Shown: positions 53,672-62,792 of the stretch, piece after piece
Position numbering within the stretch: position 1 is the first letter of the stretch
How the letters are laid out: every line of letters starts with the position of its first letter
NCBI RefSeq assembly: GCF_000176235.1
Contig: NZ_ACZV01000004.1
Location: 1,178,001 to 1,242,000, forward strand
Direction: 5' to 3'
DNA length: 64,000 nt
From: Vibrio orientalis CIP 102891 = ATCC 33934
GTDB taxonomy: Bacteria > Pseudomonadota > Gammaproteobacteria > Enterobacterales > Vibrionaceae
Program-made: the position numbers and the translations under genes
The notes under the pieces: model-generated
The model's database searches: none
The model's input: the letters and a program-made list of their open reading frames with translations, nothing else
What the model was told of the DNA's origin: nothing

Positions 53672-53756
53672 AGTTTGTCCTTTTGTTATTTTGCTAAGAA
53701 CTCGCAGGATAGCTGATTTCGAATCATCAAAGCCTACCAACAAATACTTAGAAAAA

Positions 53757-53779
53757 TAGCCGGCAGTTCAGGGCCGGCT
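53757..53779 (-). terminator. Hairpin between lamB and malM
   Basis: Seven-base-pair perfect stem AGCCGGC / GCCGGCT with an 8-base loop, 42 bases after lamB. No U-tract, so it likely stabilises lamB mRNA and lowers malM expression. Confidence 0.65.
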
Positions 53780-53820
53780 AACAAGTTACGGACTAGGCGA
53801 TTTGGACAGTAATCCGCCTA

Positions 53821-55044
53821 TTACCACCAAGCTTCAACCTGAATACCTACTACGTACTCAGAATCTTCGCCAGTACCAAATGCGTCGTCGTTTTCAGTAT
53901 CAGTAATGTATGAGCCGTAAACACGCAGTTCAGGACGAGCCCAGAAGCTATCACCCATTGCCCATGCTTGAGCTACAGTCAGTTTAGTATTACCGAAGTC
54001 TTCTTTCTCTAGACCATTACTTGCAATCTTCTCACCTGCATTGTAACCCGCTTCAAAGACAGTACGCATTGTATCGTTCCACTTGTACATTGGACGAACA
54101 ACAACTGAGTACTGGTCGATATCAAGCTTTTGGCCTGTGATGTTGCCATCTGAGTCAGTACCGCCGATATCAGAACCTGCTAGATATGCTAGCTGATGAC
54201 CCATTTCCCAGCTTTCACCAAGGTTCATTACACCCCAGTTGATGATACGGAAACCAGTCGCATCGTTATGAGCGCCTGAGCGGTCGTAATAAGTACCTGC
54301 GCCCCAGAAGTTAGCAGCTTGAACACCGTAGCCCGCTGTACCATATTGGAATACAGTTTGGTTAAAGCCATTGCTCATTCCCTGATGAACAACCGCTGTA
54401 GCAAGAACGCCGTCGTCACCGTCGTAGTTCTTATCATCTTTTTCTGTCGCAAAGTTGTACGCAAGCGCTAGTTCTAGTGAAGCATCAGACCATAGGCCGA
54501 TATTCGCTAGGCGAGCGTCAAAGATGTAGCCTGCGCCATTATCATCTTCACCGTCTTGAATTAATGCTAGAGATAGTTTCTGATCACCAATTGATAGGTT
54601 TTCGATACCGCCACCAGTACCAGACGTGTTTAGGTAGTAGAAGTCAGTGATGTGGATGTCTTTACGTTGGTAGTAAGTCTTACCTGCCCACATTGTTGCG
54701 TCTGTGTCTGCAGCAATCAGGCCTTTCGCTTTAACTGCGAATTGAGCAACGTTAAAATCGCCATCTTCCCAGCCACTTGCACCGCTATTACCCTGTGCAA
54801 TCATCGACTCTACGCGCCAAGTTTGCTCACCGGTTTTCAGCTCTTCAGAAAAACCAAACTCATAGTAGTTGTCGTTTTCATTACCTAGACGACCAACACC
54901 ATTTTTGTTGACTGAAAGATCAGACTCACCATTACCACTAATACCCGTACCAGCGCGGAAGTAGCCGTTAAAATCCACTGCGAATGCTGAACCTGCAGCT
55001 AAAGTCGCAGCCACTGCAGCAGCAATTACACTTACTTTTTTCAT
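53821..55044 (-). CDS. lamB: Maltoporin LamB
   Basis: Outer-membrane channel for maltose and maltodextrins, 407 aa. Signal peptide (MKKVSVIAAAVAATLAAGSAFA, cleavage before VDFNGY). Maltoporin signatures: FNGYFRAGTGISGNGE at the start, the GNENDNYYEFGFSEEL strand, WAGKTYYQRKDIHITDFYY and a terminal aromatic (VEAWW). The ATG at 55044 has GGAG upstream; an in-frame start 4 codons earlier lacks support. Promoter region shared with the divergent glgX carries MalT boxes. No malK/malE/malFG in the window. Confidence 0.93.
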   Translation of the reverse strand: MKKVSVIAAAVAATLAAGSAFAVDFNGYFRAGTGISGNGESDLSVNKNGVGRLGNENDNYYEFGFSEELKTGEQTWRVESMIAQGNSGASGWEDGDFNVAQFAVKAKGLIAADTDATMWAGKTYYQRKDIHITDFYYLNTSGTGGGIENLSIGDQKLSLALIQDGEDDNGAGYIFDARLANIGLWSDASLELALAYNFATEKDDKNYDGDDGVLATAVVHQGMSNGFNQTVFQYGTAGYGVQAANFWGAGTYYDRSGAHNDATGFRIINWGVMNLGESWEMGHQLAYLAGSDIGGTDSDGNITGQKLDIDQYSVVVRPMYKWNDTMRTVFEAGYNAGEKIASNGLEKEDFGNTKLTVAQAWAMGDSFWARPELRVYGSYITDTENDDAFGTGEDSEYVVGIQVEAWW

Positions 55045-55483
55045 TATTAACTCCATTTAGAGATTTTTATTTTTTAGCTCTCTTTCGGTCCACTCTGCAA
55101 GGCAGTAACAGATTGTTGCTAAAGAGAGGTAAGGCGGGACTAGGGCTCATGTCTTAGTCCCTCTCTGTTTCAACTGAAGCAAGATTAACTGGGGAGTAGA
55201 AAAACCGACTCCTCCAGATGAGAAATAATTTGGGGGGATGAGAAAGGATGAGAAAATTTACAGAACGATATTTTTAAGCACTAAATCACAATAATAGGGG
55301 TGAGTTCGAACGTCAGAGGAAAATTAGTTAGATCAAAATGCCAAGTAGCTCACTATTTATATAAATAACATCAAATTAGTGAAACAAAATTACAGTTATT
55401 CTTTTTTAGAATGGAGCTTGACCTACTGTTAGCAAACCTATTAACTAAAGCTCAAGCAATAAATAAATTATTAGTAAGCCATA
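55045..55483. promoter_or_regulatory. Divergent lamB-glgX regulatory region
   Basis: 439 bases without an ORF. It contains four MalT-box-like decamers at 55191-55253 and AT-rich stretches suitable for two divergent promoters. Confidence 0.6.
55191..55253 (+). promoter_or_regulatory. MalT-box cluster
   Basis: Decamers like the MalT consensus GGGGAKGAGG: GGGGAGTAGA (55191), CCAGATGAGA (55214), GGGGATGAGA (55234) and AAGGATGAGA (55244), all in the same orientation, with the last two back to back. MalT, the maltotriose-dependent activator, binds arrays of such repeats in mal promoters. Confidence 0.7.
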
Positions 55484-57436
55484 ATGATGCAGTGCTCTCG
55501 TCCATACCCTTTGGGTGCCACACCAGATAATCACGGGTGTAACTTTTCTATATTTGCTCCAAAGGCCAAGAACATCCAACTCGCCATTTTTGACGATAAC
55601 GGAGAGTTTAGAACCTTCGCTTTAGAGCAAGAATACGCAGGTATTCGGTTCACATATCTGCCAGATATAAAAGCTGGACAAAAATACGCTTATATTGTCG
55701 AGGAAAACGGCAAGCCACTCCTTATTGCCGACCCTTATGCCAAAGCACTAGAAAAGCCGCTTCACTACACTCTCCCTTTTGACCATGAAACCAGCTTTGC
55801 TCTCGCTAAATGTGTTGTGGTGGATGATAGTTTCGATTGGCAAGGAGTAGCAAAGCCGAACCGCCCTCGTGAAGAGATGGTTTTATTTGAGACTCATGTA
55901 AAAGGCATTTCAAAGCTCAACCCAAAAGTCCCAGCGCAAGAACAAGGGTGCTATCTAGGTCTTGTCAGCCCTGCAATGATTGAATTCTACAAACAGCAGA
56001 ACATCAACACACTGCAATTGTTGCCTGTTGCAGCGTGTATGCATGAGCCCCATCTACTTAAAATGGACAAGGTAAACTACTGGGGTTACAACCCTTACCT
56101 GTTTATGGTGCCGGATCCAAGGTATGCAAATAAAGATGCGGTCAGCGAACTCAAAACCGCGATTCGTGAACTACACCGTAACGGTATTGAAGTCATTTTC
56201 GACGTCGTCTACAACCACACTGCAGAAGGAGGAGCCGACGGGCCAACCTTCAATTTAAAAGCATTAGATGAGCGTTACTACATCAAACATGGTGAGCATT
56301 ACGCTAACTATACTGGCTGTGGTAATACGGTTGATCTTTCATATCAACCTTCATTAAATCTAGTCATGGATACGCTACGCTACTGGGTTAATGAGTACCA
56401 AGTCGATGGCTTCCGTTTTGACTTAGCCGCCACTTTAGGGCGACATGGCGAACACTTTAGTCCTGAGTCTGCATTCTTTAAAGCCGTGGCTCAAGATCCG
56501 GTTCTACGAGAAGTTAAACTGATTGCTGAGCCATGGGATATCGGCCCAAATGGTTATCAAGTAGGTAACTTCCCATTTGGCTGGAATGAATGTAATGACC
56601 GCCTACGCGATATAACACGGAGTTTCTGGCGTGGCGATCAAGGCTTCCTAAAAGAGTTCGCTACTCGAATAATGGGTTCACGCGATCTCTACAGCGCAGC
56701 AAATTGGCCTTATAAGCTTACCGTTAATTACATCACTTACCATGATGGCTTCTGTATGCAAGACCTCGTCTCTTACAAACACAAACATAACGAAGCAAAT
56801 GGTGAACAAAACCGCGACGGCCATGGTGACAATCGCTCAGATAACTATGGAGTAGAAGGTGCAACGGAAAACCCCGCTATTTTAGAAAAGCGTGAAAAGC
56901 AGAAACGTAATTTTATGGCGAGCCTACTTTTCGCCTTTGGTATTCCACATATCTTAACCGCAGATGTACTTTCCCATACTCAGCAAGGCAATAACAACGC
57001 CTACTGCCAAGACAACGAGCTTAGCTGGTTAGACTGGTCAGACTCAGCCCCCAAAGATACGTTTAAAGCTTGGTTGGCCGAGATGGTCAAAGCTCGTCAA
57101 GAGTACATGGTGCCTTTTATTCGCGCATTCAGCGGAGAAAGTCGCAATACCAACCGCATCTACTGGCGCAGAATTGATGGTAGCTTCATGGAACATGATG
57201 ACTGGAATCGATTGAGCTCAGTGGCACTACATTTGGGGATCGGTAAGCAAGGAGAGGAACTGTTTTATTGTATCAACCAAACCAATGCCCCTGCTCGTTT
57301 TACTCTACCCACCTCACAAGGTAAAGAGTGGACGATGATCTGCAATACCGATGATCACGAGTTGCACAAAACCATCGACAACAAACAAGTTCTTGTTGCC
57401 CCATCTTCATTAGCCATCTTTTTTGCTAACGCTTAA
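55484..57436 (+). CDS. glgX: Glycogen debranching enzyme GlgX-like (GH13)
   Basis: A 650-aa isoamylase-type alpha-1,6-glucosidase acting on glycogen limit dextrins. N-terminal CBM48 (about 5-90), then the GH13 barrel. Catalytic signatures: nucleophile Asp in DGFRFDLAA (about 311), acid/base Glu in AEPWDIGPNGYQVGNFP (about 346), transition-state Asp in YHDGFCMQDLVSY (about 419), plus region I DVVYNHTAEG. Length and motif order match GlgX (about 657 aa). Two ATGs (55484/55487), weak ribosome site. Divergent from lamB across MalT boxes, so probably induced with maltose uptake. Confidence 0.9.
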   Translation: MMQCSRPYPLGATPDNHGCNFSIFAPKAKNIQLAIFDDNGEFRTFALEQEYAGIRFTYLPDIKAGQKYAYIVEENGKPLLIADPYAKALEKPLHYTLPFDHETSFALAKCVVVDDSFDWQGVAKPNRPREEMVLFETHVKGISKLNPKVPAQEQGCYLGLVSPAMIEFYKQQNINTLQLLPVAACMHEPHLLKMDKVNYWGYNPYLFMVPDPRYANKDAVSELKTAIRELHRNGIEVIFDVVYNHTAEGGADGPTFNLKALDERYYIKHGEHYANYTGCGNTVDLSYQPSLNLVMDTLRYWVNEYQVDGFRFDLAATLGRHGEHFSPESAFFKAVAQDPVLREVKLIAEPWDIGPNGYQVGNFPFGWNECNDRLRDITRSFWRGDQGFLKEFATRIMGSRDLYSAANWPYKLTVNYITYHDGFCMQDLVSYKHKHNEANGEQNRDGHGDNRSDNYGVEGATENPAILEKREKQKRNFMASLLFAFGIPHILTADVLSHTQQGNNNAYCQDNELSWLDWSDSAPKDTFKAWLAEMVKARQEYMVPFIRAFSGESRNTNRIYWRRIDGSFMEHDDWNRLSSVALHLGIGKQGEELFYCINQTNAPARFTLPTSQGKEWTMICNTDDHELHKTIDNKQVLVAPSSLAIFFANA

Positions 57437-57588
57437 CTTCACATAATTGAGTGGTATGGTGACATATCACTCAATTTATAAACAAATAGAGCTCATTCAC
57501 TAGATTAATATGCATTGATGTGCTTGAGAGATCCGTTTACTATACGGCGCATAATTACAATACTTTCTCATCAATCAGTTGGCACATA

Positions 57589-59355
57589 ATGGCTTTACCC
57601 AAGTTTCTTATTCGCACGCTCAGGCCGTATATCATACTGCTCGTGATAGGAATGATTTACGCGGCCTATCAGCAGCTTAATAAATCAGAACACATCGCTT
57701 ATCAGCAATCCTATTCCAATCTCAAAACCGGTTCTGAGCTTATCTTTTCCCAAGTGGAAGCCGCTTCAAGTAAACTCTACTTATTGGACGACACATCTTC
57801 AGTTTCTGAATTCGACTCCATCTCCAAACGGATATTGAAACACACACCCACATACAGTGACATTATCTATGTCAATCGTGAAACTAACCAATATCGTTCC
57901 GCACTACTTAACTCCACTGCCGCAGAAAAGAACCCTGATATTACTTGGCGTCCTCTCGATGGTATCGCCGAGCACTTAGCCGTCTCATCTATCTATCAAA
58001 AAACGCCTCAAGAGTGGGTATTCGCAGTCAAATACACCCAAGACAACGCCAACGAAATCTGGTTGGAGTTCGACCTAAAATACACCACACAAAGTTTACG
58101 CGGGCTACGTACACTAAATGAGGGTTACGTTTTTGTCGTGGACAGCACCACGGGCAGACTCGCCTTCCATCCTGATCCTAAGCGCATTGGCACCCCTTCA
58201 GTGAGCTACCACGCCGGGATCAGCGAACAAATCAACAGTGGCTTATTGTTTGGAAAACACGAGTACTACTACAAAGGCCAATTCAAAATGGCTGTCTACG
58301 ACGGTGACAATCCATACAAATGGGTGTTTATCTCAGGCACCGATCGCTCAGATATTCTCTCTTCTTCTTACCAGTTCTCATTGACGGCTATCGTTATTGC
58401 ATCACTGCTATTTTTGGCAATTGTCATCAACTACTTAACCTATCAGCTCAACACTAGTTTGGCGGAGCTTAATAACAAAGAAGAGCTGGTCGACTTTAAG
58501 CACAAATTAAGAGAGATCTTAGATCGCTTCTGCCACCACAAAGGCATTCAACTCTGCTTCTATGATGCCGACTACGGACACTTCACGACGGTCGACTATC
58601 ATGGCAACACTAGTATCATCCTCAGAGACAGGGAGTTTGCTAAGCATTTCTCACCTAGCTCTTTAAGCTACACGGGGAAGCAATACGCTGATCCTTTAGC
58701 GAAAAAGCTGCGGATAAACTCGCGCCACTACACCATTCCCTTATTCGATAAAAAGAGTCTGATTGGGGTAATCTATATGCAAGCCGCCTTTCCGACCTAT
58801 CGCAGTATCCTGCGCATGATCCGAGATTACTCAGAGGTTGCTCTAACCAATTTACTGCTACACAAAAAACTGCGCAGTAAAGATGTCATGACTCACCTAG
58901 ACAATAAGCTAACCTTGAGAGAAAAGCTGGATAAACACATCGACAAGGAAGATGTTTACTTAGCGATTATTGATATCGACCACTTTAAACGAGTTAACGA
59001 TAGCTTAGGTCACTTGGTGGGCGATCAAGTCATCATTCACACAGCAGACTTAATGAAGAAGTGTTTTCCCAAACCAAACTCACTCAGTGTGGCACGTTTT
59101 GGAGGAGAAGAGTTCTGCGTGCTGTTTAGAGCCAATGATGAAAATGATGCGTATGAGCAATGCGAGATGTTTAGGCACTTGGTCGAGAAATCTAAGCTTG
59201 TTTGTGATGACGTTCCAGTGCAATACACCGTCAGCATTGGTATTACCCTCAATAGGGACAGCCAGCACATCTCCGTTGGTAGAGCAGATAAAGCGCTGTA
59301 TCAAGCTAAGGGGTTAGGTCGAAACCAAGTGGTGCTAAATACCTTCCAAGCATAA
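57589..59355 (+). CDS. Cache-domain diguanylate cyclase
   Basis: A 588-aa membrane protein that should synthesise c-di-GMP. N-terminal helix (about 8-26), an extracytoplasmic dCache-like sensor (about 35-265) and a second helix (about 268-288), then a GAF-like linker region (about 310-420) and a C-terminal GGDEF domain. The active site reads GGEEF near residue 505, which is catalytically competent. No RxxD inhibitory site in the usual place. The ATG at 57589 is preferred to an upstream TTG. Ligand unknown; the sensor lies between glgX and the sialic-acid genes, so a sugar-related signal is possible. A terminator follows. Confidence 0.88.
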   Translation: MALPKFLIRTLRPYIILLVIGMIYAAYQQLNKSEHIAYQQSYSNLKTGSELIFSQVEAASSKLYLLDDTSSVSEFDSISKRILKHTPTYSDIIYVNRETNQYRSALLNSTAAEKNPDITWRPLDGIAEHLAVSSIYQKTPQEWVFAVKYTQDNANEIWLEFDLKYTTQSLRGLRTLNEGYVFVVDSTTGRLAFHPDPKRIGTPSVSYHAGISEQINSGLLFGKHEYYYKGQFKMAVYDGDNPYKWVFISGTDRSDILSSSYQFSLTAIVIASLLFLAIVINYLTYQLNTSLAELNNKEELVDFKHKLREILDRFCHHKGIQLCFYDADYGHFTTVDYHGNTSIILRDREFAKHFSPSSLSYTGKQYADPLAKKLRINSRHYTIPLFDKKSLIGVIYMQAAFPTYRSILRMIRDYSEVALTNLLLHKKLRSKDVMTHLDNKLTLREKLDKHIDKEDVYLAIIDIDHFKRVNDSLGHLVGDQVIIHTADLMKKCFPKPNSLSVARFGGEEFCVLFRANDENDAYEQCEMFRHLVEKSKLVCDDVPVQYTVSIGITLNRDSQHISVGRADKALYQAKGLGRNQVVLNTFQA

Positions 59356-59357
59356 AA

Positions 59358-59393
59358 ATAAAGGGAAGTGCAACGGGCACTTCCCTTTTTTGT
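59358..59393 (+). terminator. Terminator of the GGDEF gene
   Basis: Stem AAAGGGAAGTGC / GCACTTCCCTTT with a 6-base loop (AACGGG region) and a T-run on the + strand, just after the stop; also serves the convergent nanM-like gene. Confidence 0.88.
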
Positions 59394-59418
59394 CAGTGTA
59401 GTTTTATAGGGGGAAACA

Positions 59419-60486
59419 CTACACCCAAGTGATCGCGTAACAACTTGATTGAGCTTGTCCGTTACTACCTTCACCTCCTAATAAGTACATTTTGTTGTTG
59501 GTTGAAATCGACACACCGTAAGCAACACCTTCAGGTATTGAGGTCGCTTGGTGCCACTTGTTGCCATCGAATCGCCATACTTGATTGTTGTAGTGTTTGG
59601 TCAATCCTTGATGGCTGTACCACTGCCCTTTCAGGAAATTTCGTTGACTGCCGATGAAGAACGCCCCACCGGCTGCAATAATCTGGTGATTCACCATGCC
59701 ACAGAAGTGACCTGCTAAGCCTTCATGGTTGTTAGCGGCTTGCTGTATTGAGGGCAATTTTGTAGAGCTGAGGTTATGTGGAGATTGAAACTCAAATCGC
59801 TTGGTCTCTAAGCTTCTAAGCCCTGGTTTAACTTCACCTTCAACCAGCGTAATACTGTTACCCTGACGCACGATCCCTGCACCACAGTTAGCTGGAAAAA
59901 TATTATCCGCGACGATCGACCACTTCTGCAGAGTCGTTTCAAACTGCCAGATGTTTTGATTCCACCCGTAGGCTTTAATCGGACGAGACATAAATTCCGT
60001 TAGCATAGCGCGATGCTTTTCTTGTTCAGTCTTAGGATCAAGCTGTGAAATTGCCGCGAGAAACGTATCAAATGTCTCTTTGCAGTAACCACCGAAAAAC
60101 ACCAACCGACCCGGTTCTAACTCGCATGCTGAAGCGCCTAAGAAACCCACTGGTGTTTGAGTGTTCAGTTTGTCCCATTGATCGATTTTCGGGTCATAGA
60201 CATAACCATCATCAAGCACCACAGGCGGCTGTTCTGAACTTAAACATCCCGCTCCAGAGAAAACATACAGTCTGTCATTACTCACTGTGTAAGCCGCGTC
60301 ATTTCGAGCCACTCCAGGAAACTCTGCAGCGCTTTGCCAGCCATGTTCAGGGCAATCTAAATCATAGAAAAATAGGCGCTTCCCTGCGCTCCCTAAACCA
60401 GTGTAGAGCGTGTTGCCGATAACACCTCCTACCCCGTTTTTCACCCCGCATGGTAAGGGTGGAAAATCTTCAATGAGTAACGACAT
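59419..60486 (-). CDS. Cytoplasmic Kelch-type NanM paralogue
   Basis: A 355-aa six-bladed Kelch beta-propeller of the N-acetylneuraminate epimerase family. Kelch signatures (GGxxxxx) recur, e.g. VFFGGYCKETFDTFLAA, IIAAGGAFFIGSQ, MYLLGGEGSNGQ. Unlike its neighbour it lacks a signal peptide, so it should act in the cytoplasm. It starts 12 bases after the neighbour's stop, hence same transcript. NanM converts alpha- to beta-sialic acid; a cytoplasmic copy may mutarotate imported sialic acid or a related sugar. Not certain it has the same activity. Confidence 0.82.
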   Translation of the reverse strand: MSLLIEDFPPLPCGVKNGVGGVIGNTLYTGLGSAGKRLFFYDLDCPEHGWQSAAEFPGVARNDAAYTVSNDRLYVFSGAGCLSSEQPPVVLDDGYVYDPKIDQWDKLNTQTPVGFLGASACELEPGRLVFFGGYCKETFDTFLAAISQLDPKTEQEKHRAMLTEFMSRPIKAYGWNQNIWQFETTLQKWSIVADNIFPANCGAGIVRQGNSITLVEGEVKPGLRSLETKRFEFQSPHNLSSTKLPSIQQAANNHEGLAGHFCGMVNHQIIAAGGAFFIGSQRNFLKGQWYSHQGLTKHYNNQVWRFDGNKWHQATSIPEGVAYGVSISTNNKMYLLGGEGSNGQAQSSCYAITWV

Positions 60487-60498
60487 CCTATGACTCCC

Positions 60499-61656
60499 TT
60501 AATCGTTAATGTCTACTGATGAGCCATTCCACGACAGCATATAGACTTTATTGCTGGCACTGCGGTCGCTCTTTTCACCACCGGCAATCAATACACCTTT
60601 CGACGCATTAAATGACGCTCCATAGGCAAGGCCCTCTGGCAGGTTATTCACTTGAGTCCACAAGCCTTCTTTTTGCACATAAATCTCTGGGTTGAATGCT
60701 TTACTGAATCCATCATGAGCGAACATTTTCCCGCTCTCAAAAGCAGATTTAGCGCCATGGAAGTTGGCTCCACCAGCAACAATCACCACACCATTACTCT
60801 CACCTGCGAACGCCCCTGCTACCCCTTCTTGCACCTCTAAAGACTTAGGTGCTGGCATCGCGTGTAAGCTTTGCCACGGTTGCTCTCGGCCAAATCGATA
60901 TGTTTTGACCTCTGCTGTTCTTAGGCCGGGTTTTATTTCTCCGCTAATCAACAGAGCCTGTTCACCCTTAGCGACCAGAGCACTACCACAATTTGGTAAA
61001 TACGGTGACTGGCCAAGATCACTCCACTTACCTGTCTCAGGTTGGTAGCTTAAAACTTGGCGATTCCATTTATAATCCGTCGGTTTCATCCCCATGTAGT
61101 CATCGACGATTTTCTGCCAAGCTTCTGGTTCGGCTTTTTTATCCGTCGTCAGTACGTCATTAAGATATTGGTCAAAGTAAGCTTTGTTGTATCCACCAAA
61201 AAAGACCACTTGTTTACCGTCCGGCGAATAGGACGCGGCACCTAGTAGACCCACGGGAGAAGTCGTATTCGCTTGCGCCCAAGCGTCTGATTCAACATCA
61301 TATCGATATACACTATCAAACAAGATTGGCGCCGCATCAGACGCGTTGATCTTACCTGAGCCACCAAAGACATAAATTTCGTTGCCAATCACAGATGCCG
61401 TCGCCCCATTGCGGGCAGGACCACTAAAATCAGCTCTTTTTTGCCAACCTTGAGATAGGTTATTTAGATCAAGCATGTAAAAGTCTTGTCCCGCCGAACC
61501 GAGTCCAACGAAGACTTTATTGCCCGCTTGGGCGCTCACGCCACTTTTAATGCCTACAGGAAGATCAGGCCACTCATTTGCAGCCAGTGCGTTAACACTC
61601 AACACCAGAGAAGCAGCAAGCAAAGGTGTATGAAGTATTGAGTTTTTGATAGTCAT
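60499..61656 (-). CDS. nanM: Periplasmic N-acetylneuraminate epimerase NanM
   Basis: A 385-aa Kelch beta-propeller with a signal peptide (about 1-26, cleavage after ALA), so periplasmic. Mutarotase that speeds equilibration of sialic-acid anomers before uptake. Signatures: [25 protein letters not shown] at blade 1, [68 protein letters not shown] and [13 protein letters not shown]. The ATG at 61656 follows AAGGAAA. Upstream is a 27-bp imperfect palindrome likely bound by a regulator. Confidence 0.9.
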   Translation of the reverse strand: MTIKNSILHTPLLAASLVLSVNALAANEWPDLPVGIKSGVSAQAGNKVFVGLGSAGQDFYMLDLNNLSQGWQKRADFSGPARNGATASVIGNEIYVFGGSGKINASDAAPILFDSVYRYDVESDAWAQANTTSPVGLLGAASYSPDGKQVVFFGGYNKAYFDQYLNDVLTTDKKAEPEAWQKIVDDYMGMKPTDYKWNRQVLSYQPETGKWSDLGQSPYLPNCGSALVAKGEQALLISGEIKPGLRTAEVKTYRFGREQPWQSLHAMPAPKSLEVQEGVAGAFAGESNGVVIVAGGANFHGAKSAFESGKMFAHDGFSKAFNPEIYVQKEGLWTQVNNLPEGLAYGASFNASKGVLIAGGEKSDRSASNKVYMLSWNGSSVDIND

Positions 61657-61756
61657 TATTGTTATTTCCTTATTGGGTGACCCTACCACTCATTCGGTCA
61701 TGGATTGGCGCAGTCATTTCCTGTTGCGCCTTTGTACAAAATTCATACTAATTATT

Positions 61757-61783
61757 GATCAATGAAAAAATATTTCTTTGATC
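61757..61783. promoter_or_regulatory. Inverted repeat upstream of nanM (putative NanR operator)
   Basis: GATCAATGAAA and TTTCTTTGATC, 11-base arms with one mismatched position, separated by 5 A/T bases. About 100 bp upstream of nanM and between it and the RpiR-type regulator's 3' end. Confidence 0.6.
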
Positions 61784-61821
61784 GACTTGGCAATAAAAAA
61801 CATTTTCACCATTAAATAAAA

Positions 61822-61850
61822 TAAAAGCCCATCATTTCGATGAGCTTTTA
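61822..61850 (-). terminator. nanR terminator
   Basis: Stem TAAAAGCTCATC / GATGGGCTTTTA (one G-T style mismatch) with a 5-base loop and U-rich tail on the - strand, 30 bases past the nanR stop. Confidence 0.8.
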
Positions 61851-61879
61851 ATAATGACTTTTAAATCAATAAAATAGAG

Positions 61880-62713
61880 TTACTTCATTAATGGCAGAAC
61901 CACTTCCGCCGTCTCCATTACTGATTCAGTATATTCAGGATAGCTGTCTAATAAGGTATTGATCAGAGCATCAACCAATAAGAGCGCGCCAACTTTGGAT
62001 GCGAATGCACCGCCTGTCAACGGACCTTCTGGCCTTGCTGCTACGAGCAGTTCATCGGAAATAGCCGAGAGCGGACTATGACTAATGTTGGTTAATGAGA
62101 CAACAGGGACACCGCGTCGATGGGCTTGTGTCGCTGCGTGGATAACCTCTTTGGTTGAGCCTGAGCTCGACACGGAAAACCACATATCGCCACTGTCACT
62201 GCGGCCCGCACTCATTGCAGCCAAGTGCGTGTCCTCGTACATGATGGCCTTTTTGCCAATACGTACTAAACGATAAGCTAAGTAACGCCCGACAATACTT
62301 GATGCACCGACGCCGACACAGCCGATGAATCGCGCACTATGAACCAGTTCGCAGATACGCATCAATGATTTACGGTCAATCAATTTGGCAGTATCTTGCA
62401 GGCTATCGACGGCACTTTGCGCAGAGATATCGCAGATATCACCTTCCATTGGAGTTTGATTCTGCGAGGCCGTCTGGCTTAAATCAACCGCCAGTGCCAT
62501 TCTGAAATCAGAATAACCTTTGTAGCCCATATCGCGACATAAACGCACTACCGTCGCTTCACTCGTTTGAGTATTACGAGCAAGATCGGTAATGGTTTGA
62601 AACTGAACGTCATGAGCGTTCTCTAGTACGTAATCCGCAACTAGTCTTAGTTTTTTACTCAACGGCTCAATATTAGAACGCAATCGAACTAATAGATTTT
62701 TAGGCGAATTCAC
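61880..62713 (-). CDS. nanR: RpiR/MurR-family regulator, probable NanR
   Basis: A 277-aa regulator: N-terminal RpiR helix-turn-helix (about 1-77, ITDLARNTQTSEATVVRLCRDMGYKGYSDFRMALA) and a C-terminal SIS sugar-phosphate-binding domain (about 120-260, including FIGCVGVGASSIVGRYLAYRL and VSSSGSTKEVIHAA). Vibrio sialic-acid repressors are of this family and respond to N-acetylmannosamine 6-phosphate. Translation likely starts at GTG 62713 behind AGAGGCC; the longer frame runs over the lyase stop. Downstream of the lyases and upstream of nanM on the same strand. Confidence 0.85.
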   Translation of the reverse strand: MNSPKNLLVRLRSNIEPLSKKLRLVADYVLENAHDVQFQTITDLARNTQTSEATVVRLCRDMGYKGYSDFRMALAVDLSQTASQNQTPMEGDICDISAQSAVDSLQDTAKLIDRKSLMRICELVHSARFIGCVGVGASSIVGRYLAYRLVRIGKKAIMYEDTHLAAMSAGRSDSGDMWFSVSSSGSTKEVIHAATQAHRRGVPVVSLTNISHSPLSAISDELLVAARPEGPLTGGAFASKVGALLLVDALINTLLDSYPEYTESVMETAEVVLPLMK

Positions 62714-62792
62714 GAAGGCCTCTTTACATTTATATGGCTGAGCTAAAAGTATCAAACTCAATCTGTTTTGAACACCAGCATTGGCTTGATAA

